From: Luteimonas panaciterrae
GTDB lineage: Bacteria > Pseudomonadota > Gammaproteobacteria > Xanthomonadales > Xanthomonadaceae
NCBI RefSeq assembly: GCF_020511115.1
Contig: NZ_JAJAVH010000001.1
Coordinates: 186,001 to 250,000 of the forward strand
DNA length: 64,000 nt
Direction: 5' to 3'
Shown: positions 27,538 through 36,209 of the stretch, piece after piece
How the letters are laid out: each line of letters opens with the position of its first letter
How positions within the stretch are numbered: position 1 is the stretch's first letter
The notes under the pieces: model-generated
What the model saw: the letters and a program-made list of their open reading frames with translations, nothing else
The model's database searches: none
Told to the model about the DNA's origin: nothing
Position numbers and translations under genes: made by a program

Positions 27538-27819
27538 ATGCGTCCCACCTCTCGTCTGTTTCTCGTTGTCGCCGCACTCACCGCCGCCGTCATCACACCC
27601 GCCTTCGCCCAGTCCGGCGATCGGGCGGCGAAAATGCAGGAACGCCTGAAAGCCGCCGACACGAATAGTGATGGCCTGATCGATCGTTCCGAAGCCGAGG
27701 CCGGCCTGCCGCGCGTCGCCGAACACTTCGACAAGCTCGATGCCGACGGTGACGGCAAGCTCAGCCGCGACGAGCTGCGGAAGATGCGTGAGCAGATGCG
27801 TCAGCGTCGCGGAGGCTGA
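27538..27819 (+). CDS. Small secreted EF-hand calcium-binding protein
   Basis: 93 residues: signal peptide (LFLVVAALTAAVITPAFAQ) and two complete EF-hand loops, DTNSDGLIDRSE (41-52) and DADGDGKLSRDE (68-79). A basic tail follows. Such proteins buffer or sense Ca2+ in the periplasm of Xanthomonads; no partner is evident. GGAGA lies 9 nt before the ATG; the ORF extends upstream without coding character. Confidence 0.85.
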   Translation: MRPTSRLFLVVAALTAAVITPAFAQSGDRAAKMQERLKAADTNSDGLIDRSEAEAGLPRVAEHFDKLDADGDGKLSRDELRKMREQMRQRRGG

Positions 27820-27850
27820 CGCGCACACCCTTCGCGCACCCTTTCGCAGG

Positions 27851-29287
27851 TCACGCCATCTCGAAGCGGATCGTTCGCTTGTCCGGATCCGCTTCGACCA
27901 GACGCGCGCGAATGTGCTCACCCAGCGGCAGCGGCGCCTGGCCCGTCACGTGCGCCAGGATCGCGGGATCGCGCAGCATCAGATCGCCCTGTTTCGGATC
28001 GTCGCGATCGACTTCGATCACGGCCGCCTCAAACGTTTCGCCGACGCGTGGCGCCAGCGTCACCGCTTCGGCGAGATCGAGCACGGCGCGCTCGTAGCGT
28101 CCGCCGCGCTGCGCGGAGGCGCGCATCGTCGTCGGCAATTCCGGCAATGCATCCAGCGCCCATTGCGGCACCGGCTTGCCCGCGCACAAGGCCAGGCACA
28201 CTTCTCCGGTGTAGCGATCGACCAGGCGCCGCAGCGGCGCGGTCACGTGCGCGTATTGCGCGGCGAGCGCGTAATGATTCGATCGCGCCGGCACCGCGCC
28301 GTCGAAGGCGACATAGGCGGCACCGCGCAGCATCGTGGTGCAGGCCGTCATCATCGCGATGTGCAGCGGATCGGATGGATCGAGCGTGCGGATGAAATCC
28401 GGATAGCTGCGCTGCTTTGGCCAATCGATGCCGAGCGCGCGCGCGGTGCGATGCAGGCGCGCGATCACGAACGGCTCGGGTTCCGGCAGCGTGCGTAGCA
28501 GGCCAACGCCGCCTTGCACCATCAGATGCGCGGCGGCCATGCCGGTGAGCAGCGAGATCTGCTCGTTCCACTCCTCCACCGGATGGCGGGCGCGGAATTC
28601 CAGCGCCCAGCTGCCATCGTCCCCGATGCAGATTTCCTGCTCCGGCAGCGGAAGGCTGACACCGCCACGCCGTTGCTCGCGCTGCTCGCGCAATTCGCCG
28701 ATCTCGCGCAGCACCGCCCACATCGGCGCGGCACCGCCGCCGTCGATCTCGCGCTGCACGCCGGCGTAGTCGTAGCGGGCGCGGCTCTTCACGCGCGCGC
28801 GGCGCACATCGACGGTGGTGCCCTCCCCTTCGGGGTCGAGTTCGATGGTCCACAGCAGCGCCGGGCGCTCCTGGTCCGGCAGCAGTGAAGCCGCGCCCTC
28901 GGATAGCACCTTCGGGTGCAGCGGAATCTTGCCGTCGGCACCGTACAGGGTTTCGCCGCGCAGATTGGCTTCGACATCGATCGCATCGCCGGGCGCGATG
29001 AAAGCCGCGACATCGGCGATCGCGTAATGCACGCGATAGCCGTTTCCGTTGCGTTCGACGTGCATCGCCTGATCGAGATCCATCGAGCCCGGCGGATCGA
29101 TGGTGATCAGTGGAATGTCGGTGCGATCTTCTTCCGGCAGTCGCGGCCGCGCGGCGGCGGCTTCCGCCGCGCGTTCCACTTCGGGCGGGAACGCCGGGGT
29201 CAATCCCTGCGATTTCTGGATGTCGGCAAGGCCTTGCGCCAGTGTCGGCTGCGGCGTGCGGAGACTGAGGCGTCGCGTGGTCGGCAC
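27851..29287 (-). CDS. RNB-domain ribonuclease without N-terminal cold-shock domains
   Basis: 478 residues. The RNase II/R catalytic signature DIPLITIDPPGSMDLDQAM holds the Mg-binding aspartates (64, 70, 72), followed by the RNB body (HYAIADVAAFI, Arg-rich YAHVTAPLRRLVDR) and a short C-terminal OB-like tail. E. coli RNase II has 644 residues and RNase R 813; here both N-terminal cold-shock domains are missing. It is probably a 3'-to-5' exonuclease with altered substrate range. Confidence 0.88.
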   Translation of the reverse strand: MPTTRRLSLRTPQPTLAQGLADIQKSQGLTPAFPPEVERAAEAAAARPRLPEEDRTDIPLITIDPPGSMDLDQAMHVERNGNGYRVHYAIADVAAFIAPGDAIDVEANLRGETLYGADGKIPLHPKVLSEGAASLLPDQERPALLWTIELDPEGEGTTVDVRRARVKSRARYDYAGVQREIDGGGAAPMWAVLREIGELREQREQRRGGVSLPLPEQEICIGDDGSWALEFRARHPVEEWNEQISLLTGMAAAHLMVQGGVGLLRTLPEPEPFVIARLHRTARALGIDWPKQRSYPDFIRTLDPSDPLHIAMMTACTTMLRGAAYVAFDGAVPARSNHYALAAQYAHVTAPLRRLVDRYTGEVCLALCAGKPVPQWALDALPELPTTMRASAQRGGRYERAVLDLAEAVTLAPRVGETFEAAVIEVDRDDPKQGDLMLRDPAILAHVTGQAPLPLGEHIRARLVEADPDKRTIRFEMA

Positions 29288-29400
29288 GGAATTCCCGTCG
29301 GCGGCGTGCGCGGGTGCACGGGCGGATTCTAATGGGCGGATCTAGGGACTGCCGCTCATGCCGACGCTTTCGGTGCGCTTCTTGTTCACCAAGACGTCAA

Positions 29401-30312
29401 TCAAACGGATGCCGCCCGGCGATGATGACCCGGCGAACATCCCATCACACGCCGGAAAGCGGTGCTGAACGCCGCCTCGGACTCGTAGCCGACCGAGTAA
29501 CCGATGCTGGCGATGCTGTCTTCCGTTCGCCGCAACCGATCGGCAGCAAGCCGCATGCGCCAGCCGGTCAGATAGTCGAGTGGCGTCTGGTTGACCACTT
29601 CACGGAACCGCTGCGCGAATGTGGTCCGCGACATGTTGGACAACCCGGCGAGATCGGCCAGCGTCCAATGACGATTCGGCGCCGCGTGCATGGCACCGAT
29701 GGCACGCGCGAGGCGCGAATCGGCCAACGCGCCCAGCCAGCCGGCATGCGCGCCCTGCTCCGATGCGAGCCAGAGCCGCAACACCTGCAAGAGCATGATC
29801 TGCGCGAGATGCTCGGCCATCAACGCGCTGCCTGGCGACTCCTGTTTCAGTTCCGCCGCGAATTGTTCGAGCGCCCAGCGCAGCACCACCGCCTGGTTCG
29901 AAGCGTCCTGCACGTGCACGACCGCCGGCAACGCGCGGAACAACAATCCGGCGTGATCGCCATCGAAGGAGAAGCGGCCGCCGATCAGGAAGAAGTCGCC
30001 GCCTCCGTTGCAGGTCGCGATTCCATCCACCGCGTTGTCGTAGATCGTCGCGGCCTCGATAGCAGGAATCGTCAGATCGGTCGCGGCGAGAAAAGGGCGA
30101 CCGCGCGTCAGCAGGAAACAGTCACCCGCTTCGATTCGATGCGGTTCGGTCTCGCCTTCGACGATCAGCCAGCAAGCGCCGCGGATCACCGCGTTGAACT
30201 TGACGCCCTCATGCCCGGGAAAGCGGATCGCCCACTCACCGCCCGCATCGAGCCCCGCGCTGATCGCGCTTCTGGGCCTAAGCAGGGACAAGACATCCGA
30301 TAGAGGGTCCAT
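29401..30312 (-). CDS. AraC-family regulator with cupin sensor domain
   Basis: 303 residues: N-terminal AraC_binding_6/cupin domain (GGEWAIRFPGHEGVKFNAV...GDCFLLTRG) and a C-terminal double helix-turn-helix (WTLADLAGLSNMSRTTFAQRF; SIASIGYSVGYESEAAFSTAF). It diverges from the SDR gene with a 123-bp gap and is its probable activator, a common pairing in Proteobacteria. Confidence 0.88.
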   Translation of the reverse strand: MDPLSDVLSLLRPRSAISAGLDAGGEWAIRFPGHEGVKFNAVIRGACWLIVEGETEPHRIEAGDCFLLTRGRPFLAATDLTIPAIEAATIYDNAVDGIATCNGGGDFFLIGGRFSFDGDHAGLLFRALPAVVHVQDASNQAVVLRWALEQFAAELKQESPGSALMAEHLAQIMLLQVLRLWLASEQGAHAGWLGALADSRLARAIGAMHAAPNRHWTLADLAGLSNMSRTTFAQRFREVVNQTPLDYLTGWRMRLAADRLRRTEDSIASIGYSVGYESEAAFSTAFRRVMGCSPGHHRRAASV

Positions 30313-30435
30313 CGCAAGAAATCCGGACGATCGCGAAAGAAAATCGTACTACACAGCATGGATCGTTCGAGCGCCACGACCCATTCTCTTCACGACACGG
30401 CAAGCAAGCCATGCCGACCTTTCTGGAGAACCCCC

Positions 30436-31398
30436 ATGACTGATTATCAGAAGCCGCTCGGTTCGGGCTTCGGCGCACACACGACCGCAGCCGACGTGCT
30501 TTCCGGCCTCGACCTCACCGGCAAACGCGCGATCGTGACCGGCGGCCATTCCGGCCTCGGCTTCGAAACCACCAAGGCGCTCACGGCTGCCGGTGCCGAG
30601 GTGATCGTCGCTGCGCGCGATACCGCCGCCGCGCAAGCCGCGACGCGAGACATCGCTGGCGCCTCGGTGGAAGCCCTCGACTTATCGGACCTCTCCAGCG
30701 TGCACGCCTTCGCCGAACGCATCCTCACCACAGGCCGGCACATCGATCTGCTGATCAACAACGCCGGCATCATGGCTTGTCCCGAGACGCGAGTCGGGCC
30801 GGGCTGGGAAGCGCAGTTCGCGACCAATCATCTCGGTCATTTCGCGCTGACCCAACATCTATGGCCCGCGCTCGAAGGGAGTGCGCGCGTCGTCTCCGTC
30901 TCCTCCGCCGGTCATCGCCTCTCGCCAATCCGTTGGGACGACATGGATTTCTCGCAGGGCTACGACAAGTGGCTCGCTTACGGCCAATCGAAGACGGCCA
31001 ATGCGCTCTTCGCCGCGCACCTGGATCGATTGGGGCAATCCTCCGGCGTGCGCGCCTTCTCCCTGCACCCTGGCGCCATCTTCACGCCACTGCAGCGGCA
31101 TTTGTCGCGCGAGGAGATGATCGCACTCGGCTGGATGGATGCGAACGATCAGCCGCTCATTCCGTTCAAATCGCCGGAGCAAGGCGCGGCGACGCAGGTC
31201 TGGGCCGCTACATCATCGCAACTCGACGGCCTCGGCGGTCTTTATTGCGAGGATTGCGATGTGGCGGCACGCGCCGATGAAACGGACATCAGTCAGTCGT
31301 TCGTCGGTGTGAAGCGCCATGCCGTGGATGCGCGAGAGGCGGAACGACTCTGGGCGCTCTCAGCGGAACTGACAGGCGTCGACGCGTTCTCACGCTAG
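30436..31398 (+). CDS. Short-chain dehydrogenase/reductase
   Basis: 320 residues. NAD(P) motif TGGHSGLG (35-42), NNAG, catalytic Ser in VVSVSSAGH and YGQSK (Y-x3-K). Close in style to retinol-dehydrogenase/WW-domain oxidoreductase-like SDRs (LLINNAGIMACPETR). Substrate unknown. Its 3' end overlaps that of azoR by 9 nt on opposite strands. Likely controlled by the divergent AraC protein. Confidence 0.87.
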   Translation: MTDYQKPLGSGFGAHTTAADVLSGLDLTGKRAIVTGGHSGLGFETTKALTAAGAEVIVAARDTAAAQAATRDIAGASVEALDLSDLSSVHAFAERILTTGRHIDLLINNAGIMACPETRVGPGWEAQFATNHLGHFALTQHLWPALEGSARVVSVSSAGHRLSPIRWDDMDFSQGYDKWLAYGQSKTANALFAAHLDRLGQSSGVRAFSLHPGAIFTPLQRHLSREEMIALGWMDANDQPLIPFKSPEQGAATQVWAATSSQLDGLGGLYCEDCDVAARADETDISQSFVGVKRHAVDAREAERLWALSAELTGVDAFSR

Positions 31399-32094
31399 AC
31401 ATTCATCCATGACAGGCGCCGGCGTTCGCTCGGCAAGCAGGCGATCGACCAGCGCATCGACCGCTGTCTCGGCGGCGGCGATCGACGCCTGCAACCGCGC
31501 ATCGGCGAATTCGTCGTATTCGATCGCGATGCTGGCTTCCAATTCGATGCCGAGATAGCGCAGCGGCGTCGCCACGCCGGCTTCCACATGATTGGCATGC
31601 GCGAGGCGTTCGCCCGCACCGTAGCCGTAATCGCCGCGCGAACCCAGCAAGACCAGGCGCTTGCCTTGTCCGGCCAGCAACGGCCAGTACGGTTCGCCCG
31701 CGCGGCTGCGATCGAAGCCGAAGGTGCGGCCCACGCGCACGACGTTATCGATCCAGGCCTTGAACTGCGCCGGCATGCCGAAGTTGTACATCGGCATGCC
31801 GGCGACGATCAGGTCGGCCGCGATCAGTTCGTCGACGAGCGTGTCGCTGAGCGCGAGCGCTTCGCGCATCCAGGGCTCGCGCCGCTCCGGCGGCGTGAAC
31901 GCTGCATGGATCCAGCGCCCGTCGACGGGCGACGGCGGTTGCGTGCCGATATCCCGGTAGACGATGGCATCGGCCGGATGCCGTGCCCGCCAGCGTTGAA
32001 CGAAGCGATGGCTCAGCCGGCGTGTGTGCGAGCCGTGGGCGTCCTGGTCGGAGCGTCCGGGACGGGCGCTGCTATCGAGATGCAGAATATTCAT
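31390..32094 (-). CDS. azoR: FMN-dependent NADH-azoreductase
   Basis: 234 residues of the flavodoxin-like AzoR/acyl-carrier-phosphodiesterase family: LHLDSSARPGRSDS-like phosphate loop (DSSARPGRSD), MPMYNFGMPAQFKAWID flavin-binding segment and GSRGDYGYG. Reduces azo dyes and quinones, probably in quinone stress defence. ATG at 32094 is selected by family N terminus. Divergent from a LysR regulator 99 bp away, which probably controls it. Confidence 0.88.
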   Translation of the reverse strand: MNILHLDSSARPGRSDQDAHGSHTRRLSHRFVQRWRARHPADAIVYRDIGTQPPSPVDGRWIHAAFTPPERREPWMREALALSDTLVDELIAADLIVAGMPMYNFGMPAQFKAWIDNVVRVGRTFGFDRSRAGEPYWPLLAGQGKRLVLLGSRGDYGYGAGERLAHANHVEAGVATPLRYLGIELEASIAIEYDEFADARLQASIAAAETAVDALVDRLLAERTPAPVMDECLA

Positions 32095-32193
32095 CTGTCT
32101 ACCGCCTTGCTTGATGGTTTTTCCTATCATTCCGGCACAAACTGGTGGCGACAAACGACGATTCCTCACCCGATAGATGATTAAAACTCATCC

Positions 32194-33120
32194 ATGCGTA
32201 AACTCCCGCCGCTGACCGCCCTGCGCGCGTTCGAGGCCGCCGCGCGCCACGCCAGCTTCAAGCGCGCGGCCGAGGAGCTCTCGCTCAGCGCCACCGCGAT
32301 CAGCCATCAGGTGCGGCAGCTGGAGGAGCGCCTGGGGTTCGCGCTGTTCGAGCGCCGGACGCGGCAGGTGGTGCTGACGGAAGCCGGACGCCGCCTGTTC
32401 CCGGTGCTGCGCGACGGCTTCGACGCGGTCGCCACCACGATCGATGCACTGACGACGGCACCCACGCGCCCGTTGCTAACCATCTCCACCACCAGCGCTT
32501 TCGCCGCGCGCTGGCTGGTGCCCAAGCTTGGCGCCTTCGCCGCGGCGCAGCCGGACATCGGCCTGCGCATCCACGCCTCGGACGAAAGCGTCGACCTGCG
32601 CCGCGAGCGCGTGGATCTCGCGGTGCGTTATGGCGGCGGCCGCTATCCGGGGCTGCGTTCGGAACCGCTGCTGCCGGGCCGTTTCGCGCCGGTCTGCAGT
32701 CCACGCCTGGCGCTACGCGCGATCGCGGACCTGGCGAAACATCCGCTGATCCGTTACGCCTGGCATCTGCAGGAAGCCGATACGCCCGACTGGCCGCGCT
32801 GGCTGCGCGAAGCCGGCATCGCCGACGATGCCGTGCGCGGCGGGCCACTGTTCTCCGACGAGACCCACGCCATCCAGGCCGCGATCGCCGGGCAGGGTGT
32901 CGTGCTCGCCAGCCTGCCGCTGGTGGCCGACGAACTGGCGGCGGGGCACCTGATCGTGCCGTTCGGGCCGGTGCTGGAAGGCCACAGCTTCCATCTGGTG
33001 TGGGCGCCGGAATCCGAATCCTCGGAAGTATTCACGCGCGTGCGTGACTGGCTTCGCGGCGAAGCGCAAGCCTTTCTACGCATGCAGCGTTCGATATATC
33101 GCGTTGACGAATCCGACTAG
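32194..33120 (+). CDS. LysR-family regulator (GcvA-like)
   Basis: 308 residues. N-terminal winged helix (LTALRAFEAAARHASFKRAAEELSLSATAISHQVRQLE) of the GcvA subgroup and a C-terminal ligand-binding domain. Divergent from azoR, so likely regulates it. Its last codons overlap the probable promoter of the nrdA riboswitch leader. Confidence 0.87.
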   Translation: MRKLPPLTALRAFEAAARHASFKRAAEELSLSATAISHQVRQLEERLGFALFERRTRQVVLTEAGRRLFPVLRDGFDAVATTIDALTTAPTRPLLTISTTSAFAARWLVPKLGAFAAAQPDIGLRIHASDESVDLRRERVDLAVRYGGGRYPGLRSEPLLPGRFAPVCSPRLALRAIADLAKHPLIRYAWHLQEADTPDWPRWLREAGIADDAVRGGPLFSDETHAIQAAIAGQGVVLASLPLVADELAAGHLIVPFGPVLEGHSFHLVWAPESESSEVFTRVRDWLRGEAQAFLRMQRSIYRVDESD

Positions 33121-33130
33121 CCACTATATG
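33104..33130 (+). promoter_or_regulatory. Probable sigma-70 promoter for the nrdA leader
   Basis: TTGACG (33104-33109) and TATATG (33125-33130) with a 15-bp spacer, straddling the LysR stop codon just before the cobalamin riboswitch. The spacer is short, so the -10 assignment is tentative. Confidence 0.4.
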
Positions 33131-33390
33131 TTGTGGTCGTCGGTTCCGAAGGCGCAAACCTTCGGATGAAAAGGGAAGCCGGTTCAGGCTCGTGAGAGTC
33201 CATTCCGGCACTGCCCCGCAGCGGTAGGTGGAAACGAAGTCGTATTGGATGCGAGTCCCTCGCAAAAGCCCGCACATCCCTGTGCGGACTGTCCAAAAAA
33301 GCACTGGGGCGGTGGTCCCGGGAAGCAGCGACAAGTAGGAGGCTCGGGAGATCCCGCGCCGCGTCCACGAGTCCGAAGACCTGCCGACAG
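33131..33390 (+). ncRNA. Cobalamin riboswitch upstream of nrdAB
   Basis: Conserved aptamer landmarks occur in order: AAAAGGGAAGCCGGT (P3 side), TTCCGGCACTGCCCCGC AGC with GGTA, GCACTGGG, CCCGGGAAG, and the B12 box GTCCGAAGACCTGCCGAC (33371-33388). Cobalamin binding normally shuts off the downstream gene. Here that is a B12-independent class Ia ribonucleotide reductase. Confidence 0.93.
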
Positions 33391-33631
33391 CCGCGCGATC
33401 TGCACGCCGCGCGGTGCCGGCCGCGGAATCTCCGGGGGGAGATGGCTGGTGACGTAGCCGGCCGATGTCTTCCGTCGCTGCCGCTGCGACGCCGCTTTCC
33501 GACCCTGTTGCTCCGCCCGCCCGAGGGGGCGAGGTCGCGTCGTGGGTTCTTTTCCTCGATGCGATGTCTTGCTCCCCTCCGCCGTCCCGCCAGGGAGCGA
33601 CGGCAAGGTGCGTCACCACGGAGCAAGCACC
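33391..33631 (+). promoter_or_regulatory. nrdA leader after the aptamer (expression platform)
   Basis: A 240-nt untranslated stretch between the B12 box and the nrdA start. It contains the hairpin CGCCC-GAGG-GGGCG (33518-33531) followed by AGGTCGC, a block that also appears in the metE leader. No hairpin with a clear T-run was found, so control may be at translation or Rho-dependent. Confidence 0.55.
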
Positions 33632-36043
33632 ATGACACAACAAGACACCGACACCGCGATCAAACCCCCGGCGGAAACGGCTGCGACCCACGAACCTTCC
33701 TTCCTGCTCACCGCACCGCCCACGGCCACGGCCATGCAGGTGCGCAAGCGCAACGGCGGCAGCGAGCCGGTCGATCTGAACAAGATCGTGCGCGCCATCC
33801 AGCGCTGCTGCGACGATCTGCACGCGGTCGATCCGATGCGCGTGGCCACGCGCACCATCTCCGGACTCTACGACGGCGCCTCCACGCGTGAACTCGACGA
33901 GCTGTCGATCCGCACCGCCGCCCTGCTCACCGCCGAGGAACCCGAATACAGCCGCCTGGCCGCGCGGTTGCTGGCGAACGTGATCGCCAAGGAAGTGGCC
34001 GGACAGGAGATCCACGCCTTCTCGCAATCGATCGCGCGCGGCCACGATCTCGGCCTGATCAACGATCGCCTGCTCGGCTTCGTGCAGCTGCACGCGCGCA
34101 AGCTCAACGACGCCATCGACGCGGCGTTCGATCTGCACTTCGATTATTTCGGCCTGCGCACGCTCTACGACCGCTACCTGCTGCGCCATCCCCAGTCGCG
34201 CAAGGTGATCGAGACGCCGCAGCAGTTCTTCCTGCGCATCGCCTGCGCACTGTCCGAGGACGTGCCGGAAGCGCTCGCGCTATATCGCCGCATGGGCAAT
34301 CTCGACTATCTGCCGAGCTCGCCGACGCTGTTCAACAGCGGCACCACGCACGAGCAGCTGTCCTCGTGCTTCCTGCTCGATTCGCCGCAGGATTCGCTGG
34401 AGTCGATCTACGCGCGCTACGGCGACATCGCGCAGCTGTCGAAATTCAGCGGCGGCATCGGCGTGAGCTACACGCGCGTGCGCTCGCGCGGCTCGCTGAT
34501 CAAGTCCACCAACGGCCATTCCAACGGCATCGTGCCGTGGCTGAAGACGCTGGATTCCTCGGTCGCCGCGGTGAACCAGGGCGGCAAGCGCAAGGGCGCG
34601 GCCTGCGTGTACCTGGAACCGTGGCACGCGGATGTGGAGGAATTCCTCGAACTACGCGACAACACGGGCGACGAGGCGCGACGCACGCACAATCTCAATC
34701 TCGCCAACTGGATTCCCGATCTCTTCATGCGCCGCGTCGAGGCCGATGCCGACTGGTCGCTGTTCGATCCGCGCATCGTGCCGGAGTTCACCGATCTGTA
34801 CGGCGAAGCCTTCGAGCGCGCCTACGCGCAGGCGGAAGCGCAGGGCAAGGCGGTGAAGACGATCAAGGCGCGCGAATTGTACGCACGCATGATGCGTTCG
34901 CTGGCACAGACCGGCAACGGCTGGATGACGTTCAAGGACAAGTGCAATCGCGCGAGCAATCAGACCGCCAAGGCCGGCAATGTCATTCATCTGTCGAATC
35001 TGTGCACCGAAATCCTCGAGGTGACGTCGGCCGAGGAAACCGCGGTCTGCAATCTCGGTTCGATCAATCTCGCGCATCATTTCGACGAAGATGGGGTTTT
35101 CGATTTCGACAAGCTCGGTGAAACCGTGCGACTGGCGGTACGCCAGCTCGACCGCGTGATCGACCTGAACTTCTATCCCATCGAATCCGCGCGCCGCGGC
35201 AACCTGCGCTGGCGACCGGTGGGCCTGGGCTGCATGGGCCTGCAGGACGTGTTCTTCCGCCTGCGCCTGCCGTTCGACAGCGAGGCGGCGCGTGCGCTGT
35301 CGGCGAGGATCGCCGAGACGATTTATTACCACGCGCTGGAAACCTCCTGCGAACTGGCCGAGGAACGCGGCCGTCATCCCTCTTTCGCTGACACGCGCGC
35401 GGCGGCCGGCGAATTGCAATTCGACGCATGGAATGTCACGCCTGAGAACCAAGAACGCTGGGACGCGCTGCGCGAGCGTATCAAGGCGCACGGCCTGCGC
35501 AACTCGCTGCTGATCGCGATCGCGCCGACCGCCACCATCGCTTCCATCGCCGGTTGCTACGAGTGCGTGGAGCCGCAGGTGAGCAACCTGTTCAAGCGCG
35601 AGACGCTGTCGGGCGACTTCCTGCAAGTGAACCGCCACCTGGTCGAAGAACTGAAGAAGCTCGGCTTGTGGACGCCAGAAACCCGCGATGCCATCAAACA
35701 GGCCGAAGGCTCGATTCAAGGCCTGACGCAAATCCCAGAAACGCTGCGCGCGATCTACCGCACCGCCTGGGAACTGCCGATGCGTTCGCTGATCGACATG
35801 GCGGCCGAGCGCGGCGCCTACATCGACCAGTCGGCCTCGCTCAATCTGTTCATGGAGAGCCCCAACATCGGCGCGCTGTCGTCGATGTACATGTACGCGT
35901 GGAAGAAAGGCATCAAGACCACGTACTACCTGCGTTCGCGGCCGGCGACGAAGATCGCCAAGACCACCGTCGCCAGCTATACGCCGGTCGCGGCGGTGGC
36001 CTGTTCGCTGGAAAACCCGGAAGCCTGCGAGGCCTGCCAGTAA
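33632..36043 (+). CDS. nrdA: Class Ia ribonucleotide reductase, alpha subunit
   Basis: 803 residues. N-terminal ATP-cone (VRKRNGGSEPVDLNKIVRAI, ~37-125) for activity control, then the ten-stranded barrel with redox and thiyl-radical cysteines in SSCFLLDS, LSNLCTEI and AVCNLGSIN. The conserved PTATIASIAGCYECVEP segment follows, and a C-terminal C-x2-C tail (EACEACQ) relays electrons from thioredoxin or glutaredoxin. Converts ribonucleotide diphosphates to deoxy forms with NrdB. The ORF is open to 33542, but the start at 33632 leaves the riboswitch leader untranslated. Confidence 0.95.
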   Translation: MTQQDTDTAIKPPAETAATHEPSFLLTAPPTATAMQVRKRNGGSEPVDLNKIVRAIQRCCDDLHAVDPMRVATRTISGLYDGASTRELDELSIRTAALLTAEEPEYSRLAARLLANVIAKEVAGQEIHAFSQSIARGHDLGLINDRLLGFVQLHARKLNDAIDAAFDLHFDYFGLRTLYDRYLLRHPQSRKVIETPQQFFLRIACALSEDVPEALALYRRMGNLDYLPSSPTLFNSGTTHEQLSSCFLLDSPQDSLESIYARYGDIAQLSKFSGGIGVSYTRVRSRGSLIKSTNGHSNGIVPWLKTLDSSVAAVNQGGKRKGAACVYLEPWHADVEEFLELRDNTGDEARRTHNLNLANWIPDLFMRRVEADADWSLFDPRIVPEFTDLYGEAFERAYAQAEAQGKAVKTIKARELYARMMRSLAQTGNGWMTFKDKCNRASNQTAKAGNVIHLSNLCTEILEVTSAEETAVCNLGSINLAHHFDEDGVFDFDKLGETVRLAVRQLDRVIDLNFYPIESARRGNLRWRPVGLGCMGLQDVFFRLRLPFDSEAARALSARIAETIYYHALETSCELAEERGRHPSFADTRAAAGELQFDAWNVTPENQERWDALRERIKAHGLRNSLLIAIAPTATIASIAGCYECVEPQVSNLFKRETLSGDFLQVNRHLVEELKKLGLWTPETRDAIKQAEGSIQGLTQIPETLRAIYRTAWELPMRSLIDMAAERGAYIDQSASLNLFMESPNIGALSSMYMYAWKKGIKTTYYLRSRPATKIAKTTVASYTPVAAVACSLENPEACEACQ

Positions 36044-36053
36044 CTCGCTTTTT

Positions 36054-36186
36054 CCTTCCCCCTCCGGGGGAAGGTGCCCGAAGGGCGGATGAGGGCAGGA
36101 AATCACTTGCCGATGAACGTTCTTGGCAAGTCCTTCCCCCGCCCTCATCCGGCGCTTCGCGCCACCTTCTCCCGATGGGAGAAGGA
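36054..36186. repeat. Inverted pair of Xanthomonad-type intergenic palindromes
   Basis: Two copies of one hairpin element in opposite orientation between nrdA and nrdB. The first is CCTTCCCCCTCCGGGGGAAGG followed by a GGGCGGATGAGGGC arm. The second, on the other strand, has matching CCTTCTCCC...GGGAGAAGG and GCCGGATGAGGGC blocks. Together they occupy most of the 166-nt gap and could fold into a large structure tuning nrdA/nrdB ratios. Confidence 0.7.
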
Positions 36187-36209
36187 ATAGCAAATCAACG
36201 GAAATTGAT

